Assembly: GCA_000687655.1 (NCBI GenBank)
Contig: JHWR01000015.1
Location: 21,340 to 85,339, forward strand
Direction of reading: 5' to 3'
Origin: Lachnospiraceae bacterium YSB2008
GTDB taxonomy: Bacteria > Bacillota > Clostridia > Lachnospirales > Lachnospiraceae
DNA: 64,000 nt
This document shows positions 17,142 through 26,025 of the stretch, in pieces. The notes under the pieces were generated by a model. That model saw only the letters and a program-made list of their open reading frames with translations, ran no database searches and was not told the origin of the DNA. How positions within the stretch are numbered: position 1 is the stretch's first letter; every line of letters starts with the position of its first letter. The position numbers and the translations under genes are program-made.

Positions 17142-17855
17142 ATGCAGAAAGTAAATCTTGCAGAGGAAATCGGCAGAACAAGTTATCCGGGAAGGGGCAT
17201 AGTTATAGGAAGAACCCCTGATGGAAAGAAAGCTGCTATAGCGTATTTCATAATGGGAAGAAGCAGTAACAGCCGTAACAGAGTTTTTGTTACAGAGGGT
17301 GAAGGCATAAGGACTGAGGCATTTGATCCATCAAAGCTTGAGGATCCAAGCCTTATCATATATGCACCTGTAAGGGTTCTCGGAAATGATACGATAGTTA
17401 CAAATGGTGATCAGACCGATACTATATATGAGAACATGGAGCAGGGCGATACATTTGAAGAATCTCTCAGAAATCGCGAATTCGAGCCGGATGCTCCGAA
17501 CTATACACCTAGAATATCAGGTGTTCTTCATGTGGATGATGACTATACATACGAGATGTCTATACTTAAGTCAAACAACGGAGATCCTGATCAGTGCCTC
17601 AGATTTACATTCTCATATGATAATCCTAAGGCCGGCGAGGGACATTTCATTCATACTTACATGGGTGACGGCAATCCGCTTCCAAGCTATGAGGGCGAGC
17701 CTACACCTGTTGATATCACAGTAGATGATCTCGATACATTTACAGATATAGTATGGAATGCTCTTAATGAAGAAAACAAGGTTTCACTTTTCACAAGATT
17801 CATCGATCTTGAAAGTGGAGAGTATGAGACAAAGATCGTGAACAAAAACAGTTAA
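17142..17855 (+). CDS. purO: IMP cyclohydrolase (PurO-type)
   Basis: A 237-residue protein starting MQKVNLAEEIGRTSYPGRGI, matching the stand-alone IMP cyclohydrolase family (PurO-like). It closes FAICAR to IMP in the last step of purine synthesis. The conserved YPGRG and MGRSSNSRNR segments are visible. It precedes an AICAR transformylase gene by 18 nt, so together they replace the bifunctional PurH. Confidence 0.88.
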   Translation: MQKVNLAEEIGRTSYPGRGIVIGRTPDGKKAAIAYFIMGRSSNSRNRVFVTEGEGIRTEAFDPSKLEDPSLIIYAPVRVLGNDTIVTNGDQTDTIYENMEQGDTFEESLRNREFEPDAPNYTPRISGVLHVDDDYTYEMSILKSNNGDPDQCLRFTFSYDNPKAGEGHFIHTYMGDGNPLPSYEGEPTPVDITVDDLDTFTDIVWNALNEENKVSLFTRFIDLESGEYETKIVNKNS

Positions 17856-17873
17856 TAGAAAAGAGGATAAAAA

Positions 17874-19049
17874 GTGAAAGAGATAGAATTAAAGTACGGA
17901 TGTAACCCAAATCAGAAGCCATCAAGAGTTTTCATGAAGGAAGGCGAGCTTCCTATAGAGGTTCTCTCAGGACGCCCCGGATATATCAATCTTCTGGATG
18001 CTCTTAACGGATATCAGCTTGTAAAGGAGCTTAAGAAGGCTACGGGTCTTCCTGCAGCAACTTCATTTAAGCATGTATCACCTGCAGGTGCAGCGGTAGG
18101 ACTTCCTCTCACTGATATCGAGAAGAAGATTTACTGGGTAGATGACCTCGGTGACCTTTCACCACTTGCATCAGCATATGCAAGAGCAAGAGGTGCAGAC
18201 AGAATGTCTTCCTTCGGTGATTTCATTTCACTTTCTGACGAGTGCGATGCTGATACAGCAAGACTTGTTAAGAGAGAGGTTTCAGACGGAATAGTTGCAC
18301 CGGGATATTCAGATGAAGCACTTGAGATCCTTAAGCAGAAGAAAAACGGAAATTATTGTGTTATAAAGATTGATCCGGATTATGTTCCGGCACCGATCGA
18401 GCAGAAGGATGTTTATGGCATTACATTTGAACAGGGAAGAAATGAACTTGTTATAGATGATAACTTCTTTGGAAATGTAGTGACAGATGCAAAGGAGATT
18501 CCTGAATCAGCAAAGATCGATCTTGCTATCGCTATGATCACTCTTAAGTATACACAGTCCAATTCTGTATGCTATGTTAAGGGTGGACAGGCTATAGGAA
18601 TCGGAGCAGGTCAGCAGTCAAGAATCCACTGCACACGTCTTGCAGGCGATAAGGCAGATAAGTGGTTCCTCCGTCAGGCACCGAAGGTACTTAACCTTCC
18701 TTTCAAAGAGGGTATCAAGCGTGCGGACAGAGATAATACAATAGATGTTTACACAAGCGATGACTATGATGATGTTCTCCGCGACGGAACATGGGAGCTC
18801 TTCTTCACTGAGAAGCCGGAAGTCTTCACCAGAGAGGAAAGAAAGGAATGGCTTAAGAACAATAAGGGTGTTTCACTTGGTTCAGATGCTTTCTTCCCAT
18901 TCGGAGATAATATTGAAAGAGCACACCGCTCTGGTGTAGAATATATAGCTGAGCCGGGTGGCTCAATAAGAGATGATAATGTTATAGAGACCTGCAATAA
19001 GTATGGCATCGCCATGGCGTTTACAGGAATTCGTTTATTCCATCACTAG
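17874..19049 (+). CDS. AICAR formyltransferase (stand-alone PurH-like domain)
   Basis: A 391-residue enzyme transferring a formyl group from 10-formyl-THF to AICAR, giving FAICAR. Key segments are SFKHVSPAGAAVG (catalytic Lys-His) and KYTQSNSVCYVKGGQAIGIGAGQQSR. It lacks the MGS-like cyclohydrolase domain of bifunctional PurH; that activity is supplied by the gene upstream. GTG start with AGAGGAT before it. The TAG stop codon sits at the very edge of an 85-bp tandem repeat. Confidence 0.92.
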   Translation: MKEIELKYGCNPNQKPSRVFMKEGELPIEVLSGRPGYINLLDALNGYQLVKELKKATGLPAATSFKHVSPAGAAVGLPLTDIEKKIYWVDDLGDLSPLASAYARARGADRMSSFGDFISLSDECDADTARLVKREVSDGIVAPGYSDEALEILKQKKNGNYCVIKIDPDYVPAPIEQKDVYGITFEQGRNELVIDDNFFGNVVTDAKEIPESAKIDLAIAMITLKYTQSNSVCYVKGGQAIGIGAGQQSRIHCTRLAGDKADKWFLRQAPKVLNLPFKEGIKRADRDNTIDVYTSDDYDDVLRDGTWELFFTEKPEVFTREERKEWLKNNKGVSLGSDAFFPFGDNIERAHRSGVEYIAEPGGSIRDDNVIETCNKYGIAMAFTGIRLFHH

Positions 19050-19217
19050 TAGGCCGTTTCCGAAGGAAACGACCAGATAGCTGCGGTGCCGTGCATGCAC
19101 GGAGGTGCATGTGCGGGCAGGCGGCGGAACTTAGTAGGCCGTTTCCGAAGGAAACGACCAGATAGCCGCAGTGCCGTGCATGCACGGATGTGCATGTACG
19201 GGCAGGCGGCGGAACTT
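19048..19217. repeat. Two tandem 85-bp GC-rich repeat units
   Basis: Unit 1 (19048-19132) and unit 2 (19133-19217) differ at only four positions. Each contains a GTTTCC-GAA-GGAAAC hairpin and a perfect palindrome CCGTGCATGCACGG. The first unit begins inside the stop codon of the transformylase gene. The GTGCATG motif is shared with the element at 2834-2892. No coding potential is evident. Confidence 0.85.
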
Positions 19218-19235
19218 TGACAAGGAGGTTAAAAA

Positions 19236-20273
19236 ATGTCACAGTTTTATTATGAAGATCATCCAGAGATGAATCAGCAGTACAGTCAGCCACAGGGCGG
19301 ACAGAGCCCTAACATATTCCAGCAGGCACAGGCTCAGGGACAGCAGCCATATGGTGCACCACAGGGATATGAGGCTCCGATGACCAATCAGTACGGTCAG
19401 CAGGTGGGTAATCCATATGCAGCTCAGTATGCTGAGGCTGATATGCAGAGACGCCTTGCAGCAGAGCGTACAATGCTGAACGGAAGCCCATACGGTAACG
19501 GTGGTGCAATGAATTCTCTCAACAGACTTGCAAGCGTAGGCAGTCAGGATTCATATGGTTATACAGGCCCTTACGGTAATTCAGGAAGCGGAATGACAGG
19601 TACAGGCGGAATGGGTATAGCTGCTCCTTTCGCAGATGTTCTTACCGGTTCATTTATGTATATGTTCATAGCGCTTCTGGTTACAGGTATCACAGCGCTT
19701 GCAACAGTTCAGTCAGGACTTATCGCGGTGATTCTCCAGAGTTATCCTCTGTTCATAGGACTTCTTATAGGTGAAGTTGTTCTTGTATTTATTGCGTCTA
19801 GTGCTATGAAGAAGAACAATGTTGTTATGTCAGCAGTACTTTTCGGTGCATATGCAATAGTTAACGGTATTACACTTTCTGTAATATTACTTTATTATAC
19901 AGATACATCTATCGCCAAGGTATTCTTCATTACAGCAGCACTGTTCGGTGGTATGGCGCTTTATGGCAAAATCACAAATAAGGATCTTTCAGGTTTAGGA
20001 AGCATCTGTATTATTGGACTTTTCGGAATCATAGTTGGTTCACTTGTTAACTTCTTCCTTGAATCAGGTCCGCTTGATTATATTATTACCATAATCGGAA
20101 TAGTAATATTCCTCGGACTTACTGCTTATGATGTTCAGAAGATCAAGAAGCTTGCTGCTAACAACATGGGTTACAGTGTGACGGTTCTCGCTCTGTGGGG
20201 CGCTATGAACCTCTACCTTGACTTCATCAACCTCTTCCTTAAACTGCTCAGACTCATGGGTAAGAGAAGATAG
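19236..20273 (+). CDS. Bax inhibitor-1/YccA-like membrane protein with Gln/Gly/Tyr-rich N-terminus
   Basis: A 345-residue protein. Residues 1-130 are a low-complexity cytoplasmic region rich in Gln, Gly, Pro, Tyr and Asn. Residues about 130-340 hold seven hydrophobic helices in the arrangement of the BI-1/YccA family, with a C-terminal LGLTAYDVQKIKKL and a final basic tail. BI-1 members are calcium-leak or stress-related membrane proteins; the bacterial role is unclear. AAGGAGG precedes the ATG. The disordered N-terminus is much longer than the family usually has. Confidence 0.8.
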   Translation: MSQFYYEDHPEMNQQYSQPQGGQSPNIFQQAQAQGQQPYGAPQGYEAPMTNQYGQQVGNPYAAQYAEADMQRRLAAERTMLNGSPYGNGGAMNSLNRLASVGSQDSYGYTGPYGNSGSGMTGTGGMGIAAPFADVLTGSFMYMFIALLVTGITALATVQSGLIAVILQSYPLFIGLLIGEVVLVFIASSAMKKNNVVMSAVLFGAYAIVNGITLSVILLYYTDTSIAKVFFITAALFGGMALYGKITNKDLSGLGSICIIGLFGIIVGSLVNFFLESGPLDYIITIIGIVIFLGLTAYDVQKIKKLAANNMGYSVTVLALWGAMNLYLDFINLFLKLLRLMGKRR

Positions 20274-20291
20274 TAAGCTGATCGGAAAATA

Positions 20292-21020
20292 ATGATAAGA
20301 GAAGTTGATTTAAATGAAATATCAGACGGACGTCTGTACGAATTAAATGATATGGTTAAGGCGGACTGCCATGAATGTCACGGCTGCAGCAAATGCTGCA
20401 GTTCGGACATGGGGCAGTCCATACTTCTTGATCCACTTGATGTATATAGGCTGACGCATGGTCTCGGACGGGATTTTGACAGCTTTATATTCCGTGAGCT
20501 GGAGCTCAGTCTTGTGGACGGACTTATACAGCCGCACATGAGAATGTCGGGTAAGTCAGCACCTATATATGAGAACGGAAGCGATGAGCCGGTAGTTCAT
20601 GACATTCCTGTGGGATGCCAGTTCCTGTCGGAAGAAGGACGCTGTACCATACATTCCATACGTCCGGGAATATGCCGCCTCTTCCCGCTCGGAAGAGTTT
20701 ATGAGGGTGGAAAGTTTAAGTATTTCCTGCAGAAAAATGAATGTATCTCCGAGAACCGTTCCAAAGTGAAGGTCAGTAAATGGATAGATACAGAGAATCT
20801 GGAGCAGTACGAAAGCTTCATCCGTAAGTGGCATAATTTTAAGGAGTTTGCTGAGAAGAAGGCACGTTATGCCGAGAATGAGGAGAATGCAAAAATCATA
20901 ATGCTTTCCATACTCAGTACATTTTACAGCAAACCATATGAAGCAAAGAACGAAGAGGAATTCTATCCTGAGTTCGACGAGAGACTTAAAGAAATTGTGG
21001 GCATCATACGCAGGGTATGA
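20292..21020 (+). CDS. YkgJ-type cysteine-cluster protein
   Basis: A 242-residue protein with an N-terminal Cys-rich cluster (CHECHGCSKCC) and further Cys in GCQFLSEEGRCTIHSIRPGICRLFP, the signature of the YkgJ/CxxCxxCC zinc- or iron-binding family (UPF0153-like). The biochemical function of the family is not established. It begins 18 nt after the BI-1 gene, so the two are probably cotranscribed. Confidence 0.85.
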   Translation: MIREVDLNEISDGRLYELNDMVKADCHECHGCSKCCSSDMGQSILLDPLDVYRLTHGLGRDFDSFIFRELELSLVDGLIQPHMRMSGKSAPIYENGSDEPVVHDIPVGCQFLSEEGRCTIHSIRPGICRLFPLGRVYEGGKFKYFLQKNECISENRSKVKVSKWIDTENLEQYESFIRKWHNFKEFAEKKARYAENEENAKIIMLSILSTFYSKPYEAKNEEEFYPEFDERLKEIVGIIRRV

Positions 21021-21049
21021 TGCCCTATGTATTTATTTGGAGGATTATT

Positions 21050-21145
21050 ATGCCACCAGGAGCAGGAAGACTCGGCGGGAAGCAAGACGAACAGAACGGG
21101 GATTCGTTGAAAAAGGGTATACAGAGGGCGAAAGCTGATGTATAA
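21050..21145 (+). CDS. Possible 31-residue small protein
   Basis: An ideal TTGGAGG lies 8 nt before an ATG that opens a 31-codon frame (begins MPPGAGRLGGKQDEQ, ends AKADV). It is basic and hydrophilic with no recognisable domain. The good ribosome site and its position between two real genes favour expression, but it is too short to be sure from sequence. Confidence 0.4.
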   Translation: MPPGAGRLGGKQDEQNGDSLKKGIQRAKADV

Positions 21146-21185
21146 TACTATGCGGTATATATATTTGTTAAGGGAGGGCATAGTT

Positions 21186-21386
21186 ATGCAGTACATTTCA
21201 AAGCAGGTAGTTTTAAAAGAAAAGTTCATCGGTCATGATGCAAAGAATCTTCATCTTCTCGATGACACATTAAATGAGATGGCAGCTCAGGGCTGGACAC
21301 TCGTTACTATGACTACTACACTTGCTGGTGATAAAGGTATCGGCGGTGGCGACAGAACTGTATTTACGCTTGTATTTGGCAGATAA
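21186..21386 (+). CDS. DUF4177-like small protein
   Basis: A 66-residue protein. The start at 21186 follows GGGAGG; a longer frame has no ribosome site. The central LNEMAAQGWTLVTM segment and the final FTLVFGR strand fit the DUF4177 family (YKVV...LNxLGxEGWELV...). Function unknown. A strong terminator follows. Confidence 0.65.
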   Translation: MQYISKQVVLKEKFIGHDAKNLHLLDDTLNEMAAQGWTLVTMTTTLAGDKGIGGGDRTVFTLVFGR

Positions 21387-21411
21387 ATAAAGTCGCATAC
21401 TGACATGAAAT

Positions 21412-21460
21412 AAGACGGTTCTCATAAGGCATTCGGCCGACGTGGGAGCCGTCTTATTTT
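21412..21460 (+). terminator. Rho-independent terminator of the small-gene unit
   Basis: A 13-bp stem (AAGACGGTTCTCA with TGGGAGCCGTCTT, two G-U pairs), an 18-nt loop and ATTTT. Confidence 0.85.
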
Positions 21461-21489
21461 GTTCTGTGCTTTATAGTAGTTTATTTACA

Positions 21490-21498
21490 TGTTATAAT
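21490..21498 (+). promoter_or_regulatory. Extended -10 promoter of the HAD phosphatase gene
   Basis: TG-T-TATAAT at 21490-21498. A palindromic GC-rich patch (21520-21560, with GATGCATC) lies between it and the gene start. Confidence 0.5.
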
Positions 21499-21582
21499 AT
21501 GCACGTGTTTGAAAAAATCATGCCCCGGGTGAGGCGAGGATGCATCGCGCAAGGCACGAAGAATTATGAAAAGGTATCATAT

Positions 21583-22206
21583 ATGAAGAAGTACAGGAAT
21601 ATAATATTTGATGTTGGATGGGTTCTGGCAGATTTCAGATACAGGGCTTATATGAAGGATCTTGGATTCACACCGGAAGAGGTTGAATTCTTTGTGGACA
21701 ATGTAGTCATGACTGATTTCTGGAAGGATCTGGACAGAGGTGTAAGAGATCATGCTGAGGCTCCGGCCTACTTCAAGGAACGCATGCCGGAATATGCCGA
21801 TAAGATTGATCTTTTCTGGGAGCATATCGAGGATATTGCGTGGCCTTATGATTATTCGGAAGGCCTGCTCAAGTCCATAAAGGATGCAGGTTATAACATA
21901 TACATACTGTCAAATTATCCGAAGAGACTGTCTGATATCCACTGGAAGAAATTCACTTTTAATCAGTATTCTGACGGAACAGTAATCTCAGGCTATGAGC
22001 TTATGGTCAAGCCAGAACCGGAATTCTATGAACTATTGTTTAAGCGATATGATATTGATCCTGCTGACTCCATTTTCATAGATGACAGACAGGATAATGT
22101 CGAGGGCGCGGAAGCCTTCGGTGTGACGGGGATTGTTTTCACCGGACTTGATGATCTTCTGGTGACATTCCGTGAAATGGGCATTGACATTGATTATGAA
22201 AAGTAG
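21583..22206 (+). CDS. HAD family hydrolase (subfamily IA-like phosphatase)
   Basis: A 207-residue haloacid-dehalogenase-fold hydrolase. Motif I is FDVGWVLADF, motif II LSNYP, and motif IV IFIDDRQDNVEGA. The usual second Asp of motif I is replaced by Gly, as in YihX-like members. The start at 21583 puts motif I at the N-terminus; upstream in-frame sequence is a GC-rich patch. The substrate is probably a small phosphorylated metabolite and cannot be told. Confidence 0.85.
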   Translation: MKKYRNIIFDVGWVLADFRYRAYMKDLGFTPEEVEFFVDNVVMTDFWKDLDRGVRDHAEAPAYFKERMPEYADKIDLFWEHIEDIAWPYDYSEGLLKSIKDAGYNIYILSNYPKRLSDIHWKKFTFNQYSDGTVISGYELMVKPEPEFYELLFKRYDIDPADSIFIDDRQDNVEGAEAFGVTGIVFTGLDDLLVTFREMGIDIDYEK

Positions 22207-22219
22207 GGTATATTCGTAA

Positions 22220-23794
22220 ATGAAACGCTATAAGAACATAATCTTCAGCCGTATTTATATTACGGCCATTTTCATAATATTTCAGATAGTCTGGCTCGTG
22301 CTCTATTACCTAAAGCTTGTAGAGATGGCTAAGTATCTGGCGGTGGTTCTTGAGGTAGCGGCGGTAGTCTTCGCTGTATTCCTTATGAACTCGACACACG
22401 AGACTCAGGAGTACAAGGTCGGCTGGATCGCGCTTGTTCTTATTGTGCCTTTTATAGGAGTACCGCTTTATCTGTTCTTCGGCGATAAGAAGCAGGGCTA
22501 TCGTTACAGAAAGAATGCCGAACCTGCAAAGAAAAAGTATAATGCGTATTCCATCCAGGACAGCGCTGTAATAGACGAGATGGAAGCCTTTGACAGGAGA
22601 GCAGCGGCTACATCACGTTATCTCATGAATGAGATGAATTATCCGGTGTATAAGAATACGGATGTAACTTATTACAGCTCCGGAGAAAGCCTTTACAATT
22701 CGATGATGTATGCGATAAAGGGTGCGAAACATTTCATATTCCTTGAGTATTTCACTATAGAAAATGCGGAGATATGGAAGCATATACTGGATGCGCTTGT
22801 TGAACGTGCAAAGGCAGGTGTTGAGGTCAGGATTCTGTACGATGACCTGGGATGTGCAGCATATCTTCCGATCAATTATGACAAGAAGCTGAGTGATCTG
22901 CACGAAAACATCCATTGTCACAGATTCAATATTGTTATTCCGATATTCTCGCTCGTTATGAACAACAGAGATCACAGGAAGATGCTTATAGTGGATGGCT
23001 ATAAGGCATTCACCGGCGGAATAAATCTTTCTGACAGATACGTGAATATCAATTCGCCCTACGGACATTGGAAGGATGCCGGAATAAGACTCAAGGGTGA
23101 GGCAGTATGGAGCATGACTCTCATGTATCTTACCATGTGGGATACTCTTAATCCGAGAGGCAGAAGGCTTTATGAATCAAAGGCATTCAAGACCCGCCTT
23201 ACCGAGAATTATATGCCTCATGCATATCACGGCGGACGTTTCAAGGGTGAAGGCTTTGTACAGCCATATGGCGATGAGCCGTATGATGACATTACTCTTT
23301 CCGAAAATGCATATCTCGAGATGATAAATCAGGCAGAGAAATACATTTATGTATTTACACCATACCTCATCATGAGCGAGGAACTCACGGATGCATTCTG
23401 TATAGCTGCCAGAAGAGGCGTGGATGTCAGAATTGTTACACCGGGTATTCCTGACAAGAAAGTAGTTTACAGACTGACCAGAGCAAGCTACGGACGTCTC
23501 TATGAGGCCGGGGTTGATATATACGAATATACGCCCGGATTCATCCATTCAAAATGTATGGTCAGCGATGATAAGAAGGCTATAGTCGGTACTGTCAATC
23601 TTGATTACAGGAGTCTTTTCCTGCATTTTGAGAATGCAGTTTATTTCTCAAACAACAGTGCAGTTATGGAAGTAAAACGTGATGCCGAAGCCACCTTCAA
23701 GGTGAGCAGGAAGATAAAACCGGACGATGTAAGAACTTCACTCATAGGAGGAGTTTTCAATTCACTGCTCAGGGTTTTTGCACCACTTATGTAA
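22220..23794 (+). CDS. cls: Cardiolipin synthase
   Basis: A 524-residue phospholipase D-type enzyme that condenses two phosphatidylglycerols to cardiolipin at the membrane. Two N-terminal transmembrane helices are followed by a short PLDc_N region (VGWIALVLIVPFIGVPLYLFFG). There are two HKD motifs, HRKMLIVDG and HSKCMVSDD. The length is normal. It starts 14 nt after the HAD gene. Confidence 0.95.
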   Translation: MKRYKNIIFSRIYITAIFIIFQIVWLVLYYLKLVEMAKYLAVVLEVAAVVFAVFLMNSTHETQEYKVGWIALVLIVPFIGVPLYLFFGDKKQGYRYRKNAEPAKKKYNAYSIQDSAVIDEMEAFDRRAAATSRYLMNEMNYPVYKNTDVTYYSSGESLYNSMMYAIKGAKHFIFLEYFTIENAEIWKHILDALVERAKAGVEVRILYDDLGCAAYLPINYDKKLSDLHENIHCHRFNIVIPIFSLVMNNRDHRKMLIVDGYKAFTGGINLSDRYVNINSPYGHWKDAGIRLKGEAVWSMTLMYLTMWDTLNPRGRRLYESKAFKTRLTENYMPHAYHGGRFKGEGFVQPYGDEPYDDITLSENAYLEMINQAEKYIYVFTPYLIMSEELTDAFCIAARRGVDVRIVTPGIPDKKVVYRLTRASYGRLYEAGVDIYEYTPGFIHSKCMVSDDKKAIVGTVNLDYRSLFLHFENAVYFSNNSAVMEVKRDAEATFKVSRKIKPDDVRTSLIGGVFNSLLRVFAPLM

Positions 23795-23797
23795 AAA

Positions 23798-23866
23798 ACA
23801 ACCAGCTTTCTGCTGGTTGTCTACAGTCTGAATCGCCGTTCTACCTTAAAAGAACGGCGTTTTTTC
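23798..23866 (+). terminator. Tandem hairpins and terminator after cls
   Basis: A first 9-bp stem (ACAACCAGC / GCTGGTTGT) has no T-run. A second 9-bp stem (CGCCGTTCT / AGAACGGCG, 23834-23859) is followed by TTTTTT and is a standard terminator. Confidence 0.9.
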
Positions 23867-23868
23867 TA

Positions 23869-23896
23869 TTTACTAATCACGAAAATGTGCTATAAT
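23869..23896 (+). promoter_or_regulatory. porGDAB promoter
   Basis: An extended -10, TG-C-TATAAT (TATAAT at 23891-23896), with a TTTACT -35 at 23869-23874. Confidence 0.65.
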
Positions 23897-23949
23897 AGTG
23901 GATCATAGCGCGGTTTTGACCGAAATTATTAAAAGAAATGGAGTAGATC

Positions 23950-24522
23950 ATGAGGAAGCATATCGAGATCAGATGGCATGGACGTGGCGGACAGGGTGCC
24001 AAGACAGCGGCTCTCTTACTTGCTGACGTTGCATGGAGCACAGGCATGTATGTTCAGGGATTCCCTGAATACGGACCGGAGCGTATGGGCGCACCTATTA
24101 CAGCTTACAACCGAATAGGCGATACTGAGATAAGAGCACATTCAAACATTTACTACCCTGACTATGTTGTAGTAGTAGATGAAACGCTTCTTCATTCTGT
24201 AGATGTTACGAAGGGACTTTCAAAGGATGGCGGTATTCTTATAAATACCGAGAAATCAAAGGAAGAGATAGTATCACTCCTTAATGGATATGAAGGCAAG
24301 GTATATACCATAGATGCAAGAAAGATTTCTATGGAGACTCTCGGAAAATACTTCCCGAATTCTCCTATGCTTGCAGGTATAGTAAAGGTTGCAAATATCA
24401 TGGAGAAGGATGAATTCCTGAGCCAGATGGAAGCATCCTACCAGCATAAGTTCGCAAAGAAGCCTGAGGTTATCGAAGGCAATATGCAGGCTCTCAGAAG
24501 AGCTTTCGAGGAGGTGCAGTAA
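23950..24522 (+). CDS. porG: 2-oxoacid:ferredoxin oxidoreductase, gamma subunit
   Basis: A 190-residue gamma subunit (POR catalytic gamma domain). It begins with the typical RWHGRGGQGAKTAALLLA stretch and continues GFPEYGPERMGAP. With its three neighbours it forms a four-subunit pyruvate- or branched-chain 2-oxoacid:ferredoxin oxidoreductase, which oxidatively decarboxylates the acid to acyl-CoA, CO2 and reduced ferredoxin in the cytosol. Its stop overlaps the start of the delta gene by one base. Confidence 0.92.
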   Translation: MRKHIEIRWHGRGGQGAKTAALLLADVAWSTGMYVQGFPEYGPERMGAPITAYNRIGDTEIRAHSNIYYPDYVVVVDETLLHSVDVTKGLSKDGGILINTEKSKEEIVSLLNGYEGKVYTIDARKISMETLGKYFPNSPMLAGIVKVANIMEKDEFLSQMEASYQHKFAKKPEVIEGNMQALRRAFEEVQ

Positions 24523-24830
24523 TGTCACAGAAATCAGATCTTACAAAGATAAATGAAAAGAGCCCATATCAGGATATTACTATGGGTAATCAGATATATG
24601 GCGGCGGTGGCTCTGCAGAATTCAAGACAGGTGAGTGGCGTACAGAAACTCCTGTGATGAACTGGGATAAATGTGTTCACTGCCTTCTCTGTGCACCTTG
24701 CTGTCCGGATTCATGCATTCCGGTTGAAGACGGCAAGAGACAGGATTTCGATTATGATCACTGCAAGGGCTGTGGTATATGTGCAGCAGTCTGCAGCTTC
24801 AAAGCAATAAGTATGAAGGAGGGGCTGTAA
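24522..24830 (+). CDS. porD: 2-oxoacid:ferredoxin oxidoreductase, delta (ferredoxin) subunit
   Basis: A 102-residue electron-transfer subunit with two 4Fe-4S motifs: CVHCLLCAPCCP and CKGCGICAAVC. It passes electrons from the TPP site to ferredoxin. It abuts the alpha gene with no gap. Confidence 0.93.
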   Translation: MSQKSDLTKINEKSPYQDITMGNQIYGGGGSAEFKTGEWRTETPVMNWDKCVHCLLCAPCCPDSCIPVEDGKRQDFDYDHCKGCGICAAVCSFKAISMKEGL

Positions 24831-26024
24831 ATGGCAGGCAAAAGAGACAGAATGTCCGGAAATGAAGCGGTTGCCCTCGCTATTAAGCAGGTAAACCCTG
24901 ATGTCATGCCGGCATTTCCTATAACACCATCAACAGAGATACCTCAGATGGTTTCAACATTCATAGCAAATGGAGAGATAGATACAGAATTCATACCTGT
25001 AGAATCAGAGCACAGCTCCATGAGTGCAGCTATAGGTGCTTCAGCAGCAGGTGCGAGAGCTCTTACTGCAACATCTTCATGCGGACTTGCATTCATGTGG
25101 GAGGAACTCTATATAGCAGCATCTGACAGACTTCCTCTGGTACTCTGCCTTGTTAACAGAGCACTTACCGGACCTATTAATATTAACTGCGACCATTCAG
25201 ACAGTATGGGAGCAAGGGATTCAGGATGGCTTCAGGTATATGCTGAGACTAACCAGGAAGCATATGATAACTTCATCATGGCTTACCTTGTAACAGAGCA
25301 TCCTGATGTAATGCTTCCTATGATGGTATGTCAGGACGGTTTCATAACAAGCCATGCAGTTATGAATATTGAAACTCTTGATACAGATACAGTCAGAGAA
25401 TTCGTAGGTGACTATAAGCCTGAAAACTTCCTTCTCAATTCAGAGATGCCGATGGCTATAGGACCTTACGCAAACAGTCCATTTTATATGGAAACAAAGA
25501 TGAATCAGAGAATCGCCATGAAGAATGCAAAGAAGGTGATTCTTGATGTATGTGAGAAATTCGAGAAGATTTCCGGAAGAAAGTACGGGCTTTTCGAGGA
25601 ATATATGCTGGATGATGCTGAATATGCAATAGTCATCATCGGTTCAGCAGCAGGAAATACCAAGGATGCAGTTGATCTTCTCCGTGAAAAGGGTGAGAAG
25701 GTAGGACTTCTTAAACTCCGTGTCTTCAGACCGTTCCCTGGTGAGGAGATAGCTGAGGCTCTTAAGAATACCAAAGCAGTTGCAATCCTTGACCGTGCAG
25801 AGAGCTTCTCCGGTATGGGCGGTCCTGTTGGAACAGAGACAAAGGCTGCTCTTATGGATGCAGGAGTTACTTCTAAGGTTCTTAATTACTTCTATGGTAT
25901 AGGCGGACGTGATTACACAGAAGAAGATGCCATGAAGGTATATGATGATCTGAAGAAGTTTGCTGCAGGTGAAGAAGTTGAGCAGTATCAGTATATAGGA
26001 CTGAGAAGCAGGGAGGAGAAGTAG
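24831..26024 (+). CDS. porA: 2-oxoacid:ferredoxin oxidoreductase, alpha subunit
   Basis: A 397-residue subunit with the pyrimidine-binding domain (MPAFPITPSTEIPQ, then EHSSMSAAIGAS) and domain II. The RALTGPININCDHSD and RDSGWLQ stretches resemble archaeal and Thermotoga PorA, favouring pyruvate as substrate, although a branched-chain 2-oxoacid (Vor) cannot be excluded. Confidence 0.92.
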   Translation: MAGKRDRMSGNEAVALAIKQVNPDVMPAFPITPSTEIPQMVSTFIANGEIDTEFIPVESEHSSMSAAIGASAAGARALTATSSCGLAFMWEELYIAASDRLPLVLCLVNRALTGPININCDHSDSMGARDSGWLQVYAETNQEAYDNFIMAYLVTEHPDVMLPMMVCQDGFITSHAVMNIETLDTDTVREFVGDYKPENFLLNSEMPMAIGPYANSPFYMETKMNQRIAMKNAKKVILDVCEKFEKISGRKYGLFEEYMLDDAEYAIVIIGSAAGNTKDAVDLLREKGEKVGLLKLRVFRPFPGEEIAEALKNTKAVAILDRAESFSGMGGPVGTETKAALMDAGVTSKVLNYFYGIGGRDYTEEDAMKVYDDLKKFAAGEEVEQYQYIGLRSREEK

Positions 26025-26025
26025 G

